The translations under genes were made by a program, and so were the position numbers. Below are positions 8,814 to 19,299 of a DNA stretch of 64,000 bases, in pieces; position 1 is the stretch's first letter; each line of letters begins with the position of its first letter. The stretch is from Pseudomonadota bacterium (GTDB taxonomy: Bacteria; Pseudomonadota; Alphaproteobacteria; Rhizobiales; Beijerinckiaceae): positions 87,555 through 151,554 of the forward strand of contig JAJXWB010000008.1 in assembly GCA_021781815.1 (NCBI GenBank). Reading direction: 5' to 3'. The notes below the pieces were generated by a model. The model saw only the letters and a list, made by a program, of their open reading frames with translations. It did not search any database and was not told where the DNA came from.

Positions 8814-9614
8814 TCAGGGCGACGGGCTCGTCGCGGGTCGGAACCGGCGCACGAAGAGATTGGCGATCACCGCCTGGGCGATATGCTCCGCCATGCAACG
8901 GTAGCCGAGGTCGTTGAGGTGAAACTCGTCCGCCGACATCATCGGCGTGGCGCGCGCCCTGGCGATGAATTGCATCGCCTCGTAACGGCGGATGTAGAGA
9001 ACATTGTTGCTCGAGGCGATCCTGAGCAGGACATCGCGGATGTCCTTGTAGTTGTCATCGCGCGAAAACTTCGGCGTGTACTGGAGGCCGACGAGGACGA
9101 CATCGATCTTGTCGGATTTGAGCCAGTCCACGGTCGAGCGGACGGTCTGCTCGAATTGCTCGGGCGGAACGCGCGACAGCGCGTCGTTTGTGCCAAGCTG
9201 CCACAGCACGAGATCGGGCCGCTGGATCGCCACTTCGCTGCGCAGACGTTCGGCGGTCGTCGCGGCGACCTCGCCCGAAACCCCGCGATTGACGATGTCG
9301 ACTTCGACGCCGTTCAGCGCCTTTCCCAGAATGTCGTGGAGTTGCGCCGGGTAATTGCGCGAGCGGGACGAGGCGCCGATGCCCGAGGTCGAGGAGGATC
9401 CGATCGCCAGGATGCGCAACTTCTTTCGGTTGGCCAGCAAAGCCGCCACATTCGGCAGAGGCGCGGGCGCCGCAATGTCGGCCGCGGGCGCCTGGCATTG
9501 CGCGCTCAGCGGCGGCGCGTCCTCGGCGCGCAGTCCGGGCGCAGAAAGGAATCCGAGGCTCAGGCTCGCTGCGGCGAGCCGGCCGGCGATCTTGCGCGCC
9601 ACTCCGAAATCCAC
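8814..9614 (-). CDS. Exported SGNH/GDSL-family esterase
   Basis: A 266-residue secreted hydrolase. The N-terminus has a signal peptide (basic VARKIAGR, hydrophobic LAAASLSLGFLS, probable cleavage after GLRA). The SGNH blocks follow: ILAIGSSSTSG (block I, GSS in place of GDS), LWQLGTNDAL (block III) and DEFHLNDLGY (block V with Asp and His). I chose the GTG at 9614 because GGGG lies 8 bases upstream and the result is a clean signal peptide; the frame is open further upstream inside the opgC-like gene. It overlaps that gene by 55 bases, suggesting co-translation and a periplasmic role on the same polymer. Confidence 0.75.
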   Translation of the reverse strand: MDFGVARKIAGRLAAASLSLGFLSAPGLRAEDAPPLSAQCQAPAADIAAPAPLPNVAALLANRKKLRILAIGSSSTSGIGASSRSRNYPAQLHDILGKALNGVEVDIVNRGVSGEVAATTAERLRSEVAIQRPDLVLWQLGTNDALSRVPPEQFEQTVRSTVDWLKSDKIDVVLVGLQYTPKFSRDDNYKDIRDVLLRIASSNNVLYIRRYEAMQFIARARATPMMSADEFHLNDLGYRCMAEHIAQAVIANLFVRRFRPATSPSP

Positions 9615-10657
9615 GCACTCAACCCCATGATGACAAGGCCGACCAATAACATGGACGTATCGACCACGATACCGCCGCCATAGATGAAACGCCCGATCTG
9701 CGCGCACAGGCTCAGGACCGAGGCGACGCAGAAGACGTTCAGGGAATTGCGGCCGAGCATCGACAGATATCCGCTCGCCGGCGCCGCAGCGCCCGGCAGC
9801 AGCCGCCAGCCGCCGGCGAACAGGGCGGTCAGGGACAGAAACTGGATGAGCCGGGCCGGCGACAGATAGGTCTTGTCGAACATGAACACGAGCTTCGGCT
9901 CGGGAACCGCCGCCGGCGACGGCGACCAGACCGTCCATGCGGCGGCGACGCCGGCCAGGACCACCGGAATCGCTGAGAACCGCAGCACAGGCAAACGTCG
10001 CCGCAGGACGCCCCCCGGACCATCGGTCCTGGCGATCAGGAAGCCCAGAACGAAGACGAACTGCCATGCCAACGGATCGAAGAACCAGTGCCCTTCGACG
10101 GGCCACGTCGGCAGATTGGCGCCCGTCGTGAGCGCATACGCCCACACGACGAAGGACACGATGAGCAGGGCCCACGGCGAAAGCCGATCGAGCAGCGCCA
10201 GAACCGGCGCCGCGGCCATCAACACGACGTAGAGCGGCAGGATGTTGAAATATCCGAGTTGATGAGAGAGCAGAACCAGGCCGATATGCGCCTGCGTCGG
10301 GTCCTGGAAGACCGGCCCGGCATTGTGCCAGTCAAGCAGAAACGGTTGATCGATCCAGAGGGCGGCGCCAGCGATGATCGCGAGAGCGAACATGGTGATC
10401 ACGATCTGCGCCAGGTAGATCGTCACCGCCCGGCCAAACAGCCGGAACGCAAGGCCGGCGGCGGACATCCGCTCATCCTCGCGCTCCACGACGTAGCGCA
10501 GCGACCATCCCGCCAGGAACACGAACAGTTCCGCGCTATCCGAGATGGACACGTTGCGCGCGGTGAACCGCTCATAAATCAGGCCCGGTACATGATTGAT
10601 GAAGATCGTGACGAGCGCGAAACCTCGCCAGAAATCGATCTCGTTCGGCGCCCGCAT
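9560..10657 (-). CDS. opgC: OpgC-family membrane acyltransferase
   Basis: A 365-residue polytopic membrane protein. The N-terminal EIDFWRGFALVTIFINHVPG and NVSISDSAELFVFLAGW are the hallmark of OpgC, which O-succinylates periplasmic glucans, and about ten hydrophobic segments follow. The ATG at 10657 lies 41 bases after an Lrp-type gene on the same strand, and the 3' end overlaps an exported SGNH esterase. Together they suggest acylation and de-acylation of a periplasmic glucan or other surface sugar. The substrate is inferred from family only. Confidence 0.8.
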   Translation of the reverse strand: MRAPNEIDFWRGFALVTIFINHVPGLIYERFTARNVSISDSAELFVFLAGWSLRYVVEREDERMSAAGLAFRLFGRAVTIYLAQIVITMFALAIIAGAALWIDQPFLLDWHNAGPVFQDPTQAHIGLVLLSHQLGYFNILPLYVVLMAAAPVLALLDRLSPWALLIVSFVVWAYALTTGANLPTWPVEGHWFFDPLAWQFVFVLGFLIARTDGPGGVLRRRLPVLRFSAIPVVLAGVAAAWTVWSPSPAAVPEPKLVFMFDKTYLSPARLIQFLSLTALFAGGWRLLPGAAAPASGYLSMLGRNSLNVFCVASVLSLCAQIGRFIYGGGIVVDTSMLLVGLVIMGLSAWISEWRARSPAGSPQRA

Positions 10658-10698
10658 CTTTCTCGTCCCGATTGCCGTCGCTCACAGCGCCACAGACG

Positions 10699-11166
10699 TC
10701 AGGTCTTGGCCAGCGGCGGCACCTGGTAGGCCGTGGTGGATTTGATCCGCTCCATCGCGAACCGCGATGTGACATTCTTGAGCGGGATCGCTCCGATCAA
10801 TCGCTTGTAGAATGTATCGTAGGCCGCCATGTCGGCGACGACGACGCGCAGCATGTAGTCGACATCGCCAGCCATCCGGTAGAATTCCATGACCTCCGGC
10901 ATTGCGGCCACCGACGACGCGAATTTCGACAGCCATTCGTTGGAATGGTCGGGCGCTTCGATGGACACGAACACCGTCAGGCCGAGGCCGAGTTTCTCCG
11001 GCGCGAGCAGCGCGACGCGACCGAGAATGACGCCTGCGGCTTCGAGTTTCTGTATCCTCTTCCAGCATGGCGTCTGCGACAGGCCGACCCGATCGGCGAG
11101 CTCCGCAATCGAGATTGAGGCGTCCGCCTGCAGTTCACGCAGGATCTTGCGATCGATGGCGTCCAT
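10699..11166 (-). CDS. Lrp/AsnC-family transcriptional regulator
   Basis: A 155-residue regulator with an N-terminal winged helix-turn-helix (DRKILRELQADASISIAELADRVGLSQTPCWKRIQKLEAAGVI) and a C-terminal RAM ligand-binding domain (VMEFYRMAGDVDYMLRVV). It is divergent from the indolepyruvate ferredoxin oxidoreductase gene with a 210-base gap, and Lrp-family proteins often control such amino-acid genes. The start is the ATG at 11166. The effector may be an aromatic or branched-chain amino acid, by context only. Confidence 0.88.
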   Translation of the reverse strand: MDAIDRKILRELQADASISIAELADRVGLSQTPCWKRIQKLEAAGVILGRVALLAPEKLGLGLTVFVSIEAPDHSNEWLSKFASSVAAMPEVMEFYRMAGDVDYMLRVVVADMAAYDTFYKRLIGAIPLKNVTSRFAMERIKSTTAYQVPPLAKT

Positions 11167-11376
11167 GAAAAGCTGAACTCCCGGTTCGGAACGACGCGAA
11201 TCCCTAGGGAGACAATCCAGGCGGATTTGGCAAGCCCGGGCCGGCCCGCCAAAGACGCATGAGCGCCCTGCGCCGCGCGCGGGAATCGTGGGATGCGCGG
11301 CCTGCCGCCCCGCGATAGTCTCGAACAAAATACAGCCGCACGGCGACGTTGCGCGCGGGTTCGGGAAGGAAAGCGT

Positions 11377-14300
11377 ATGGCTCAGGTTGAGCAGGCGACC
11401 GCGGCGCGTCTGGCGGACGTGACGATTGACGACAAATACACGCAGGGTTCTGGGCGCATCTATCTGTCGGGCATTCAGGCGCTGGTGCGCCTGCCGATCC
11501 TGCAATATGAGCGCGACAGGGCGGCCGGCCTCAGGACGGGCGGATTCATTTCCGGCTATCGCGGCTCGCCGCTCGGCATGTATGACCATGCCCTGTGGCG
11601 CGCGAAATCGCATCTGGCGGCGCACAACATCCATTTCCAGCCCGGCCTGAATGAAGACCTCGCCGCAACCTCCGTTTGGGGCAGCCAGCAGGTCGGCATG
11701 TTCCCCGGCGCCAATGTCGATGGCGCCTTCGGCATCTGGTACGGCAAAGGGCCGGGCGTCGACCGATCGGTCGACGCGCTGAAGCACGCCAACAGCGCCG
11801 GTGCGTCGAAGCACGGCGGCGTACTCGCCTTCGCCGGCGACGACCACGGCTGCCAGTCCTCGACTCTCGCACATCAGAGCGAACAGATTTTTGCGGCGGC
11901 GCTGATGCCGATCATCAACCCCTCCAATGTGCAGGACTATCTCGATCTCGGCCTGATGGGGTTCGCGCTGTCGCGCTTTTCGGGCTGCTGGGTCGGATTC
12001 AAGACGATCGCCGAGACAGTGGAGAGCGCCGCCTCGATCTATACGGACCCCGATCGCGTCCCGATCGTCATCCCCGAATTTGAGATGCCGCCCGGCGGCC
12101 TCAACATCCGCTGGCCGGACGCGCCGCTCGCCCAGGAAGCGCGTCTGCATGGTCCGAAGATGGCGGCTGTCGCCGCCTTCGCGCGGGCGAACCATCTCGA
12201 CCGCATCGTTATCGACGGCAGGCCCGCCCGCTTCGGCATCATCACGACCGGCAAGGCCTATCTCGACGTGCGACAGGCGCTCGCCGATCTCGGCATCAGC
12301 GACGCAGCCGCAGAATCCCTCGGCCTGCGCGTCTACAAGGTGGCGCTGACCTGGCCGCTGGAGGAGGAAGGCGCGCGGCGCTTCGCCGATGGCCTGAGGG
12401 ATGTTCTCGTCGTCGAGGAGAAGCGCGGTTTCATCGAGGATCAACTTGTCCGCATCCTCTACAACATGCCGGCCGACCGCCGGCCGAACGTGGTCGGCAA
12501 GCGCGACGAAAGCGGCGCTATCCTGCTGCCATCGACAGGCGAACTCTCGCCGACCATGGTGGCGCGCGCGATCGTACAGCGGCTGAAGCGTCTGGGGCCA
12601 GTCGATCAGGCGCTCGACCAGCGCGTCGCCCGGCTCGAATCGTTCGAGGCGCTTGAAAACGCCCCATCGGCGACGAAGACGCCGCGCACGCCCTATTTCT
12701 GCTCGGGCTGCCCGCACAACACGTCGACCCGGGTCCCCGACGGCAGTCGCGCCATGGCCGGCATCGGCTGCCACGGCATGGCGCTGTCGATTCCGTCTCG
12801 CCGCACGCAGACGATCACGCATATGGGAGGCGAAGGCGCCAACTGGATCGGACAGGCGCCCTTCACCGACGAGCCGCACGTATTCCAGAATCTCGGCGAC
12901 GGCACCTACACGCATTCCGGCCTGCTGGCGCTGCGCGCGGCGGCCGCGTCCGGCGTGAACATCACCTACAAGATTCTCTATAACGACGCCGTCGCCATGA
13001 CGGGCGGACAGCCGGCCGAGAGCGGATTCACCGTGTCGCAGATCGCCCATCAGGTCGCGGCCGAAGGCGCAAGGAAGCTCGCGATCGTCACCGACGAACC
13101 AGACAAGTACCCGCCAAGCGGATACTTCCCCGCGGGCGCGACCGTGCATCACCGCCGCGATCTCGACGCCGTGCAGCGCGATCTTCGCGAAGTCAAAGGG
13201 CTGTCCGTCCTCATCTACGACCAGACCTGCGCGGCCGAAAAGCGCCGGCGTCGCAAGCGCGGCCTGTTTCCCGATCCGCAGAAGCGCGCCTTCATCAATG
13301 ATCTCGTGTGTGAAAGCTGCGGAGATTGTTCGGAGAAATCGAACTGCGTGTCGGTCAAGCCGCTCGAAACCGAATTCGGCCGCAAGCGGCAGATCGACCA
13401 GTCGAATTGCAACAAGGATTTTTCCTGCATCGAAGGATTCTGTCCGAGCTTCGTCACCGTCAACGGCGGCAGGCTGCGCCGGATCGAAAAGTCAAAGGCC
13501 GATTCCGCCGGCATGTTCTCCGACTTGCCGGAGCCTCGGCGGAAGCCGCTCAGCGAGCCCTACGGCATTCTAGTCACCGGCATCGGCGGCGCAGGCGTCA
13601 TCACCATCGGCGCACTGCTCGGCATGGCCGCGCACGTCGAGGGCAAGGGCTGCACGACGCTCGATTTTACCGGCCTCAGCCAGAAGAACGGCGCAGTCAT
13701 GAGCCATGTGCGCCTCGCGCCGAAGCCGGAAGATCTCGCGGCCGTGCGCATCGCGCCCGGCGGCGCCGACCTGCTGATCGGGTGCGACATGATCGTGTCG
13801 GCGCAGACCAATGCCTTGTCGCGTCTGGAGCGCGGCGTCACGCACGCCGTCATCAACGGCGACCTGCAGCCAACAGCGGGATTCGTCCAGAATCCCGATA
13901 TGGATTTCGCAACCGCGCACATGAAGCGCGGCTTGCGCGACGCGATCGGCGAGGAGGCGCTCGACATCGTCGATGCGACGGGAATCGCCGCGACGCTGAT
14001 GGGCGACGCGATCGCCACCAATTCATTCATGCTGGGCTTCGCCTGGCAGCGCGGACTGGTCCCGCTGTCGCATGCCGCACTCGACCGCGCGATGGAACTC
14101 AACGGCGCAGCGGTCGAAATGAACAAGGAGGCGTTCCAGTGGGGCCGACTGGCCGCGCACGATCCCGGGCGCGTGCAGCAGGCGATCCGGCCTCTCTCGC
14201 CGCCCTCGCCTGAAGAGCGGACGTTCGAGCAGAAACAGGCGCGCCGCATTGCGTTCCTGACAGACTATCAGAACGTCGCCTGGGCCAATCGCTACAGCAA

Positions 14301-14880
14301 GCTGGTCGAGAAGGTCGCACAGGTCGAGCGCGCTAAAGTCGTCGGTTCGACCGCCCTGACGGAAGCGGTGGCGCAGGGCTTCTTCAAGCTGATGTCCTAC
14401 AAGGACGAGTATGAGGTGGCTCGCCTCTTCGCCAACGGAGTCTTCGAGCAGAACCTCGCGCAGCGGTTCGACGGCGATTACAGCCTGACCTTTCACATGG
14501 CGCCGCCGCTGCTCGCCCGCAGGGACGCCGCCGGCCATCCGCAGAAAATGACGTTTGGACCGTGGATGATGACGGCGTTGCGCGTCCTTGCTCGATTCAG
14601 GCGCCTGCGGGGCGGGAAGTTCGACGTGTTCGGGCGAACCGCCGAGCGGCGCATGGAACGCCGCCTGATCGAGGACTACGACGAAACGATCAATGGATTG
14701 CTGGACGACCTGACGCCGGAAAATCATGCGACGGCGGTGGCCATCGCCATGCTGCCGCAGACAATCCGCGGCTTCGGCCATGTCAAGGCGGCGAGCGTCG
14801 CGTTGGCGGAAACCGAACGTCGGCGCCTTGTTGCGGAATTCCGGTCGCCCGCGCCCTTGATGAAATCGGCGGCGGAATAG
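11377..14880 (+). CDS. Indolepyruvate ferredoxin oxidoreductase, single-chain
   Basis: A 1167-residue fused 2-oxoacid:ferredoxin oxidoreductase that decarboxylates aryl or branched-chain 2-oxoacids to acyl-CoA. The N-terminal third is the PFOR-like alpha region ([35 protein letters not shown]). The middle is the thiamine-diphosphate domain ([26 protein letters not shown]) and carries cysteine clusters ([25 protein letters not shown]). The C-terminal third is the gamma-like domain ([19 protein letters not shown]). The length matches the proteobacterial single-chain form. A GGAAGGAAA ribosome binding site precedes the ATG at 11377. It is divergent from an Lrp regulator, which probably controls it. 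Confidence 0.9.
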   Translation: MAQVEQATAARLADVTIDDKYTQGSGRIYLSGIQALVRLPILQYERDRAAGLRTGGFISGYRGSPLGMYDHALWRAKSHLAAHNIHFQPGLNEDLAATSVWGSQQVGMFPGANVDGAFGIWYGKGPGVDRSVDALKHANSAGASKHGGVLAFAGDDHGCQSSTLAHQSEQIFAAALMPIINPSNVQDYLDLGLMGFALSRFSGCWVGFKTIAETVESAASIYTDPDRVPIVIPEFEMPPGGLNIRWPDAPLAQEARLHGPKMAAVAAFARANHLDRIVIDGRPARFGIITTGKAYLDVRQALADLGISDAAAESLGLRVYKVALTWPLEEEGARRFADGLRDVLVVEEKRGFIEDQLVRILYNMPADRRPNVVGKRDESGAILLPSTGELSPTMVARAIVQRLKRLGPVDQALDQRVARLESFEALENAPSATKTPRTPYFCSGCPHNTSTRVPDGSRAMAGIGCHGMALSIPSRRTQTITHMGGEGANWIGQAPFTDEPHVFQNLGDGTYTHSGLLALRAAAASGVNITYKILYNDAVAMTGGQPAESGFTVSQIAHQVAAEGARKLAIVTDEPDKYPPSGYFPAGATVHHRRDLDAVQRDLREVKGLSVLIYDQTCAAEKRRRRKRGLFPDPQKRAFINDLVCESCGDCSEKSNCVSVKPLETEFGRKRQIDQSNCNKDFSCIEGFCPSFVTVNGGRLRRIEKSKADSAGMFSDLPEPRRKPLSEPYGILVTGIGGAGVITIGALLGMAAHVEGKGCTTLDFTGLSQKNGAVMSHVRLAPKPEDLAAVRIAPGGADLLIGCDMIVSAQTNALSRLERGVTHAVINGDLQPTAGFVQNPDMDFATAHMKRGLRDAIGEEALDIVDATGIAATLMGDAIATNSFMLGFAWQRGLVPLSHAALDRAMELNGAAVEMNKEAFQWGRLAAHDPGRVQQAIRPLSPPSPEERTFEQKQARRIAFLTDYQNVAWANRYSKLVEKVAQVERAKVVGSTALTEAVAQGFFKLMSYKDEYEVARLFANGVFEQNLAQRFDGDYSLTFHMAPPLLARRDAAGHPQKMTFGPWMMTALRVLARFRRLRGGKFDVFGRTAERRMERRLIEDYDETINGLLDDLTPENHATAVAIAMLPQTIRGFGHVKAASVALAETERRRLVAEFRSPAPLMKSAAE

Positions 14881-14926
14881 ACTGACGGGCCTCGAACAGG
14901 CCGCGGCAAAGATGGAGGAGAAGCCG

Positions 14927-16831
14927 ATGCCCGAATTGAGATCGCGCAAGGTCACGACGGGGCGCAACCAGGCGGTGACGCGGTCGCTGTGGCGCGCGAC
15001 CGGAATGAGGGACGCCGACTTCGGCAAGCCGATCGTCGCGATCGCCAATTCGTTCACGCAATTCGTGCCGGGCCACACGCATCTCAAGGATCTCGGCCAG
15101 ATGGTCGCCGCCGAAATCTCGAAGGCGGGCGCGACCGGCCGCGAATTCGATACGATCGCGATCGACGACGGCATCGCCATGGGACACGACGGCATGCTTT
15201 ATTCGTTGCCCTCGCGCGACCTCATCGCCGATTCGGTCGAATACATGGTCAACGCCCACCGCGCCGATGCGCTGGTGTGCATATCCAATTGCGACAAGAT
15301 CACGCCCGGCATGTTGATGGCGGCTCTGCGGCTGAACATCCCGACCGTGTTCGTCTCGGGCGGCCCGATGGAAGCGGGCCGAATGATCTGGGACGGCAAG
15401 GAAGAACGGTTCTCGGGCGTCGAGGCCTATGTCGCGATGATGAACCCCTCCATCGCCGACAAGAAGGTGGACGCCTACGAGCATCATTCCTGCCCTACCT
15501 GCGGCTCGTGCTCGGGCATGTTCACGGCCAATTCGATGAACTGCCTCTGCGAGGCGCTGGGACTTTCGCTGCCGGGCAATGGATCGATGCTGGCGACTCA
15601 TACGGACCGCAAGGATTTGTTCCTGACGGCCGGCCGCCTGATCGTCGACCTGTGCAGGCGTTACTACAAGGAGAACGATGACAGCGTGCTGCCACGCTCG
15701 ATCGCCACCTTCGATGCGTTCGAAAACGCCATGCGGATGGACATGGCGATGGGCGGCTCGACCAACACTGTCCTGCATCTGCTCGCCGCCGCGCATGAAG
15801 CGGGGGTCAACTTTACCATGAGCGACATCGACCGCATTTCGCGCTCGACGCCGCATTTGTGCAAAGTGTCGCCGTCGCACCCGGACTTCTTTATGGAGGA
15901 CGTGCATCGCGCGGGCGGCGTGATGCGCCTGCTCGGCGAACTCGACAATCTCGGTATCCTCCACCGTTCGGCGAAAACGATCCATTCGCCGACGATCGGC
16001 GAGGCGGTCGACCGCTGGGATATTTCGCGCACGCAGGACGCCGATGTCGAGACCTTCTACCGTGCGGCCCCGGGCGGCGTGATCACGGTCGAGGGCATGT
16101 CGCAGTCGCGCCGCTATCCCGGCGTCGACCGCGACCGCGAGAACGGCTGCATACGCGACGGAACGCACGCCTATTCGCAGGACGGCGGGCTGGCGACGCT
16201 CTACGGCAATCTCGCGGCCGACGGCTGCATCGTGAAGACGGCAGGCGTCGATCCGACGCTGCACACGTTCGTGGGCGTGGCGCTCGTCGTCGAGAGCGAG
16301 GACGAGGGGTCGATCGCCATCAAGTCCGGCAAGGTGACACCGGGAACCGCGCTCGTCGTCCGCTATGAGGGGCCGCGCGGCGGGCCCGGCATGCAGGAAA
16401 TGCTGGCGCTGACGAGCGCGATCAAGGGACGTGGACTCGACAAGGTCTGCGCGCTCATCACCGACGGACGTTTCTCCGGCGCGACATCCGGTCTCTCGAT
16501 TGGCCACGTATCGCCGGAGGCTGCGGCGGGCGGCGAGATCGGCCTGGTTCAGGACGGCGACCGAATTGAAATCGACATAGCCGCGCGCTCGATCCATCTT
16601 GCCGTCGCCGGCGCCGAACTCGCGCGGCGGCGCGCCGAGATGGACAGGCGCGGCCGCAGCGCGTGGAAGCCAAAGCCACGCGAGCGCCTGACGTCCGTGG
16701 CGCTGCGGCACTACGCCCTGACGGCGACGTCCGCCTCCCGCGGCGCAGTACGCGATGTGGACGCCGTCGAGCAGGCCCTGTCGACTGCGGGCATGAAGAT
16801 CGCGCTGGAGTCCGCCCCGGCCACGACCTGA
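14927..16831 (+). CDS. ilvD: Dihydroxy-acid dehydratase
   Basis: A 634-residue IlvD/Edd-family dehydratase that makes 2-oxoisovalerate or 2-oxo-3-methylvalerate in branched-chain amino-acid synthesis. It has the cluster cysteines in [10 protein letters not shown] and [19 protein letters not shown], and the substrate segment [11 protein letters not shown]. The ATG at 14927 is preceded by GGAGGAG with 6-base spacing, so it is preferred over the ATG at 14912 that overlaps that site. It lies 46 bases after the oxidoreductase gene on the same strand and shares 2-oxoacid chemistry with it. The relatives IlvD and Edd differ; the sequence and length fit IlvD of the E. coli type. Confidence 0.92.
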   Translation: MPELRSRKVTTGRNQAVTRSLWRATGMRDADFGKPIVAIANSFTQFVPGHTHLKDLGQMVAAEISKAGATGREFDTIAIDDGIAMGHDGMLYSLPSRDLIADSVEYMVNAHRADALVCISNCDKITPGMLMAALRLNIPTVFVSGGPMEAGRMIWDGKEERFSGVEAYVAMMNPSIADKKVDAYEHHSCPTCGSCSGMFTANSMNCLCEALGLSLPGNGSMLATHTDRKDLFLTAGRLIVDLCRRYYKENDDSVLPRSIATFDAFENAMRMDMAMGGSTNTVLHLLAAAHEAGVNFTMSDIDRISRSTPHLCKVSPSHPDFFMEDVHRAGGVMRLLGELDNLGILHRSAKTIHSPTIGEAVDRWDISRTQDADVETFYRAAPGGVITVEGMSQSRRYPGVDRDRENGCIRDGTHAYSQDGGLATLYGNLAADGCIVKTAGVDPTLHTFVGVALVVESEDEGSIAIKSGKVTPGTALVVRYEGPRGGPGMQEMLALTSAIKGRGLDKVCALITDGRFSGATSGLSIGHVSPEAAAGGEIGLVQDGDRIEIDIAARSIHLAVAGAELARRRAEMDRRGRSAWKPKPRERLTSVALRHYALTATSASRGAVRDVDAVEQALSTAGMKIALESAPATT

Positions 16832-16903
16832 CCCGCTGCGCCCGCCCGGTTCGCGCCGACGCGCGGTTCAGGGCAATGCCCCATCGACCCGCGCAAAAAG
16901 GGG

Positions 16904-16936
16904 TTGACAACACAACGTTGTATAATCAACATTATT
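16904..16936 (+). promoter_or_regulatory. AT-rich promoter/operator island before the corrinoid operon
   Basis: A sharply AT-rich patch in GC-rich surroundings. It contains TTGACA (16904-16909), a perfect palindrome ACAACGTTGT (16912-16921) and TATAAT (16921-16926). The two hexamers are only 11 bases apart, too close to form one sigma-70 promoter, so one may pair with a weaker partner. The palindrome overlapping TATAAT is placed like a repressor site. It precedes the remnant regulator and the metVF-like gene. Confidence 0.45.
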
Positions 16937-16969
16937 TCGGTACCTGCATGCCATAAAGAGGCAAGAGCG

Positions 16970-17226
16970 ATGGCGGAGTCGAAGCGTCGAGCAGCCGCGG
17001 GGGAGAGGCGAAGCGCCGGACCTCGCGGCGCGCGCTCGATCTCGACGCATACGCGCCGGCGTGTTTCGCCTTCCTCGCAGACCGGATTCCATCGAGCGCA
17101 GCCCCCCACGACCGTGGCGCGTTCAGCGTGGGGCGCCTCGATGGGCGCATCCCTGCGCCGTTCGCATGCGAGCTGCAGATTGTCACGGCTCGCCTATGCA
17201 GAGCTTTGGGCGTGATCGCGACATGA
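16970..17226 (+). pseudogene. Frameshifted, truncated MarR-type regulator remnant
   Basis: An ATG at 16970 (AGAGG upstream) opens a frame reading MAESKRRAAAGE. After a frame change near 17005 the sequence continues AKRRTSRRALDLDAYAPA, then CFAFLADRIPSS, FSVGRLDGRIP and VTARLCRALGV. This resembles the N-terminal half of MarR-family proteins (helix 1, then the wing and recognition-helix region), with the C-terminal half missing. The second frame ends in a TGA overlapping the metVF-like ATG (ATGA). The identification rests on recalled family patterns. Frame-shift pseudogene is my best reading; a sequencing error could restore the first half but not the missing C-terminus. Confidence 0.5.
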
Positions 17227-18617
17227 GAACGGCGCGACGCTGGAGCGTTCGACACGCCGCAGGGCTCGACAGGCTCTACGCCGCTTTCGCGAGCATCGCT
17301 CCATTGCTGCGGCCGGCCGCAAGACTGGTTGGCGCCGACCGCGCCGAGCGCCTGCTGCTGCCGGTCGAGCGGGCAGCCAAATCCTTGATGTTCGACTGTC
17401 GCATGTGCGGGCAATGCGTACTCCGCACGACAGGCATGGCCTGTCCCACCGTATGCGGAAAGGTCATGCGCAACGGGCCTTGCGGCGGCGTGCGCGCCGA
17501 TGGCGCCTGCGAGGTCGACGCCTCCATGCGATGCGTCTGGCTGGAGGCGCTGGACGGCCGGCGGCGCATCGGCGCCGATGTCGCCCTGTCGCGCGCGCCG
17601 ATCGACTTTTCGCGCAGGGGAAGCTCGACCTGGCTGCAACTCGTCGAAGGGACGCCGCAGCCCACCCCGCAGCCTGCGCCGCCGCATCGAGACCGGCCCA
17701 CGCACGCATTCGAGGCAGCCTGTCGTTCGGGGCGCTTTGTCACGACAGTCGAAATCGCGCCGCCCGATTCTGCCGATCCATCGATGCTGCTCGCGCGCGC
17801 CGCAAACTTCGCTGGGCTGGTCGACGCGGTTAACATCACCGACGGCGCCGGCGGCAACTGCCACATGTCCAGCGCCGCCGCGGCGGCCATCCTCGCTGCG
17901 CATGGACATACTCCAGTTTGCCAGATCGCATGCCGCGATCGCAATCGCATTGCCGTTCAGGGCGACATTCTCGGCGCCGCGGCGCTCGGCGTGCGCAACA
18001 TCCTCTGCCTGACCGGGGACGATGTGAGTCAGGGCGACCATCCCCAGGCCAAGCCTGTTTTCGATCTGGACGCCGTGACATTGCTGCACATTGCGCGCGG
18101 CATGCGCGATCGCGGCGAGTTCGCCTCCGGCCGCAGGCTCGATGTTCCGCCTGACCTGTTCCTCGGCGCCACAGCCAACCCATTCGCGCCGCCGTACGAG
18201 GATCGCGTCGCCAATCTCGAACTGAAGATCGAGGCTGGCGCGCAATTCATCCAGACGCAGTTCTGCTTCGACCTCGATCTGTTCGCGCGCTTCATGGACG
18301 CGGTTCGGCGTCGTGGCTTGCACGAGCGAGCGCACATCATCGTCGGTGTAGGGACTTTGAGCAGCGTCAAGGCGCTGCGCTGGATGGCGCACCACGTTCC
18401 AGGGGTGCACGTCCCGGATTCCGTCCTCAGCCGCATCGCTGGCGCGCCGGACCAGAAGGCCGAAGGGCTCGTGGTGCTGGTGGAAACGATCCAGGCGCTT
18501 CGGCGGATGGAGGGTGTCGGCGGCGTGCACCTGATGGGACATCGCAACGAGGAGACGCTTGCCGAGGCGATCAGACGATCGGGCGTGCGCGAGAGTCAGG
18601 ACCGACAATCGAATTAG
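17223..18617 (+). CDS. MetV-MetF fusion: methylenetetrahydrofolate reductase with N-terminal cysteine-rich domain
   Basis: A 464-residue protein. Residues 1-110 form a cysteine-rich domain (C59, C62, C65, C74, C78, C87, C96, C104; DCRMCGQC, then CPTVCGK and NGPCGG) of the type called MetV or MTHFR_C in acetogens, where it binds Fe-S or Zn. Residues from about 165 to the end form a MetF-like barrel (FVTTVEIAPPDSAD, VDAVNITDGAGGN, LCLTGDD, AQFIQTQFCFD). It should oxidise methyl-THF to methylene-THF in the demethylation direction. The ATG at 17223 overlaps the remnant regulator's stop. It heads the corrinoid operon, 19 bases before the carrier gene. Confidence 0.85.
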   Translation: MRTARRWSVRHAAGLDRLYAAFASIAPLLRPAARLVGADRAERLLLPVERAAKSLMFDCRMCGQCVLRTTGMACPTVCGKVMRNGPCGGVRADGACEVDASMRCVWLEALDGRRRIGADVALSRAPIDFSRRGSSTWLQLVEGTPQPTPQPAPPHRDRPTHAFEAACRSGRFVTTVEIAPPDSADPSMLLARAANFAGLVDAVNITDGAGGNCHMSSAAAAAILAAHGHTPVCQIACRDRNRIAVQGDILGAAALGVRNILCLTGDDVSQGDHPQAKPVFDLDAVTLLHIARGMRDRGEFASGRRLDVPPDLFLGATANPFAPPYEDRVANLELKIEAGAQFIQTQFCFDLDLFARFMDAVRRRGLHERAHIIVGVGTLSSVKALRWMAHHVPGVHVPDSVLSRIAGAPDQKAEGLVVLVETIQALRRMEGVGGVHLMGHRNEETLAEAIRRSGVRESQDRQSN

Positions 18618-18636
18618 AGAACCTTGGGAGGGGTGC

Positions 18637-19299
18637 ATGACCGCGACGAACGAACAGGAAGCCCAACTCGTCCACCATCTGGCGGAGATGGAAGAGGACG
18701 AGGGGCTTGAGCTTGCAAAGAAGATGCTGCTCGAAGAGGGTGCAGACCCGCTGCGCGTGCTGGAGCTGTGCCGCAAAGCGATGGATATCGTCGGCAAGAA
18801 GTTTGAGGACGGCGAATATTTCTTGCCCGAACTCGTTCTTGCCGGCGAAATGCTCGACACGATCGGCGCGATCGCCAAGCCGCTGATCAAAAGTTCGCCC
18901 GGCGAGGAACCGCGCAAGCTCGGACGAATCCTCATTGGCACGGTGCATGGCGATCTGCATGATATCGGCAAGAATATCGTGACGTTCATGCTGGACATCA
19001 ATGGATTCGACGTGAAGGACATCGGCATCGACGTGCCGGCCACGACCTTCGTTTCGGAAATCGAATCCTACAAGCCTGACGTCGTCGGCCTGTCCGGCTT
19101 CCTCACTCTTGCATTCGATTCGATGAAAGACACGATCGCTTCGATCGACCAGGCCGGCCTGCGCGAGAAGGTGAAGATCATGATTGGCGGCGGCCAGATC
19201 GACGAGACCGTCCGCGCCTATACGGGCGCCGATGCTTTTGGCGTCAACGCGGTCGAGGCGGTCTCCCTGTGCAAGGGCTGGATGGGAGTCAACGCATGA
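18637..19299 (+). CDS. Corrinoid-binding methyl-carrier protein (MtaC/MtbC type)
   Basis: A 220-residue protein with an N-terminal helical cap domain (ELCRKAMDIVGKKFEDGEYFLPELVLAGEML, given here as family pattern) and a Rossmann B12-binding domain. The base-off/His-on signature is VHGDLHDIGKNIV, with H108 as the lower cobalt ligand, then GFLTLAFDSM and IMIGGGQ. It carries the methyl group as methyl-Co(III) between the two methyltransferases of the operon. GGGAGGGG precedes the ATG at 18637. Its TGA overlaps the start of the UroD-family methyltransferase. Length is normal for free-standing carriers. Confidence 0.92.
   Translation: MTATNEQEAQLVHHLAEMEEDEGLELAKKMLLEEGADPLRVLELCRKAMDIVGKKFEDGEYFLPELVLAGEMLDTIGAIAKPLIKSSPGEEPRKLGRILIGTVHGDLHDIGKNIVTFMLDINGFDVKDIGIDVPATTFVSEIESYKPDVVGLSGFLTLAFDSMKDTIASIDQAGLREKVKIMIGGGQIDETVRAYTGADAFGVNAVEAVSLCKGWMGVNA

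Noticed and set aside
8814..10175. 453-codon version of the SGNH esterase
   Set aside because: The extra N-terminal part is an out-of-frame shadow of opgC and would bury the signal peptide. The GTG at 9614 has a ribosome binding site.
10699..13152. Minus-strand frame extending the Lrp gene upstream to 817 codons
   Set aside because: Only the last 155 codons match Lrp/AsnC. The extension lies antisense to the indolepyruvate oxidoreductase; the ATG at 11166 gives the normal length.
16904..16926. TTGACA and TATAAT read as one sigma-70 promoter
   Set aside because: The spacer is 11 bases, far below the 16-18 needed. The region is reported as an operator/promoter island only.
16932..19043. 703-codon open frame on the minus strand opposite metVF and the corrinoid carrier gene
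   Set aside because: The plus strand carries clear motifs (cysteine domain, DxHxxG). The antisense frame has no family pattern and is an effect of high GC content.
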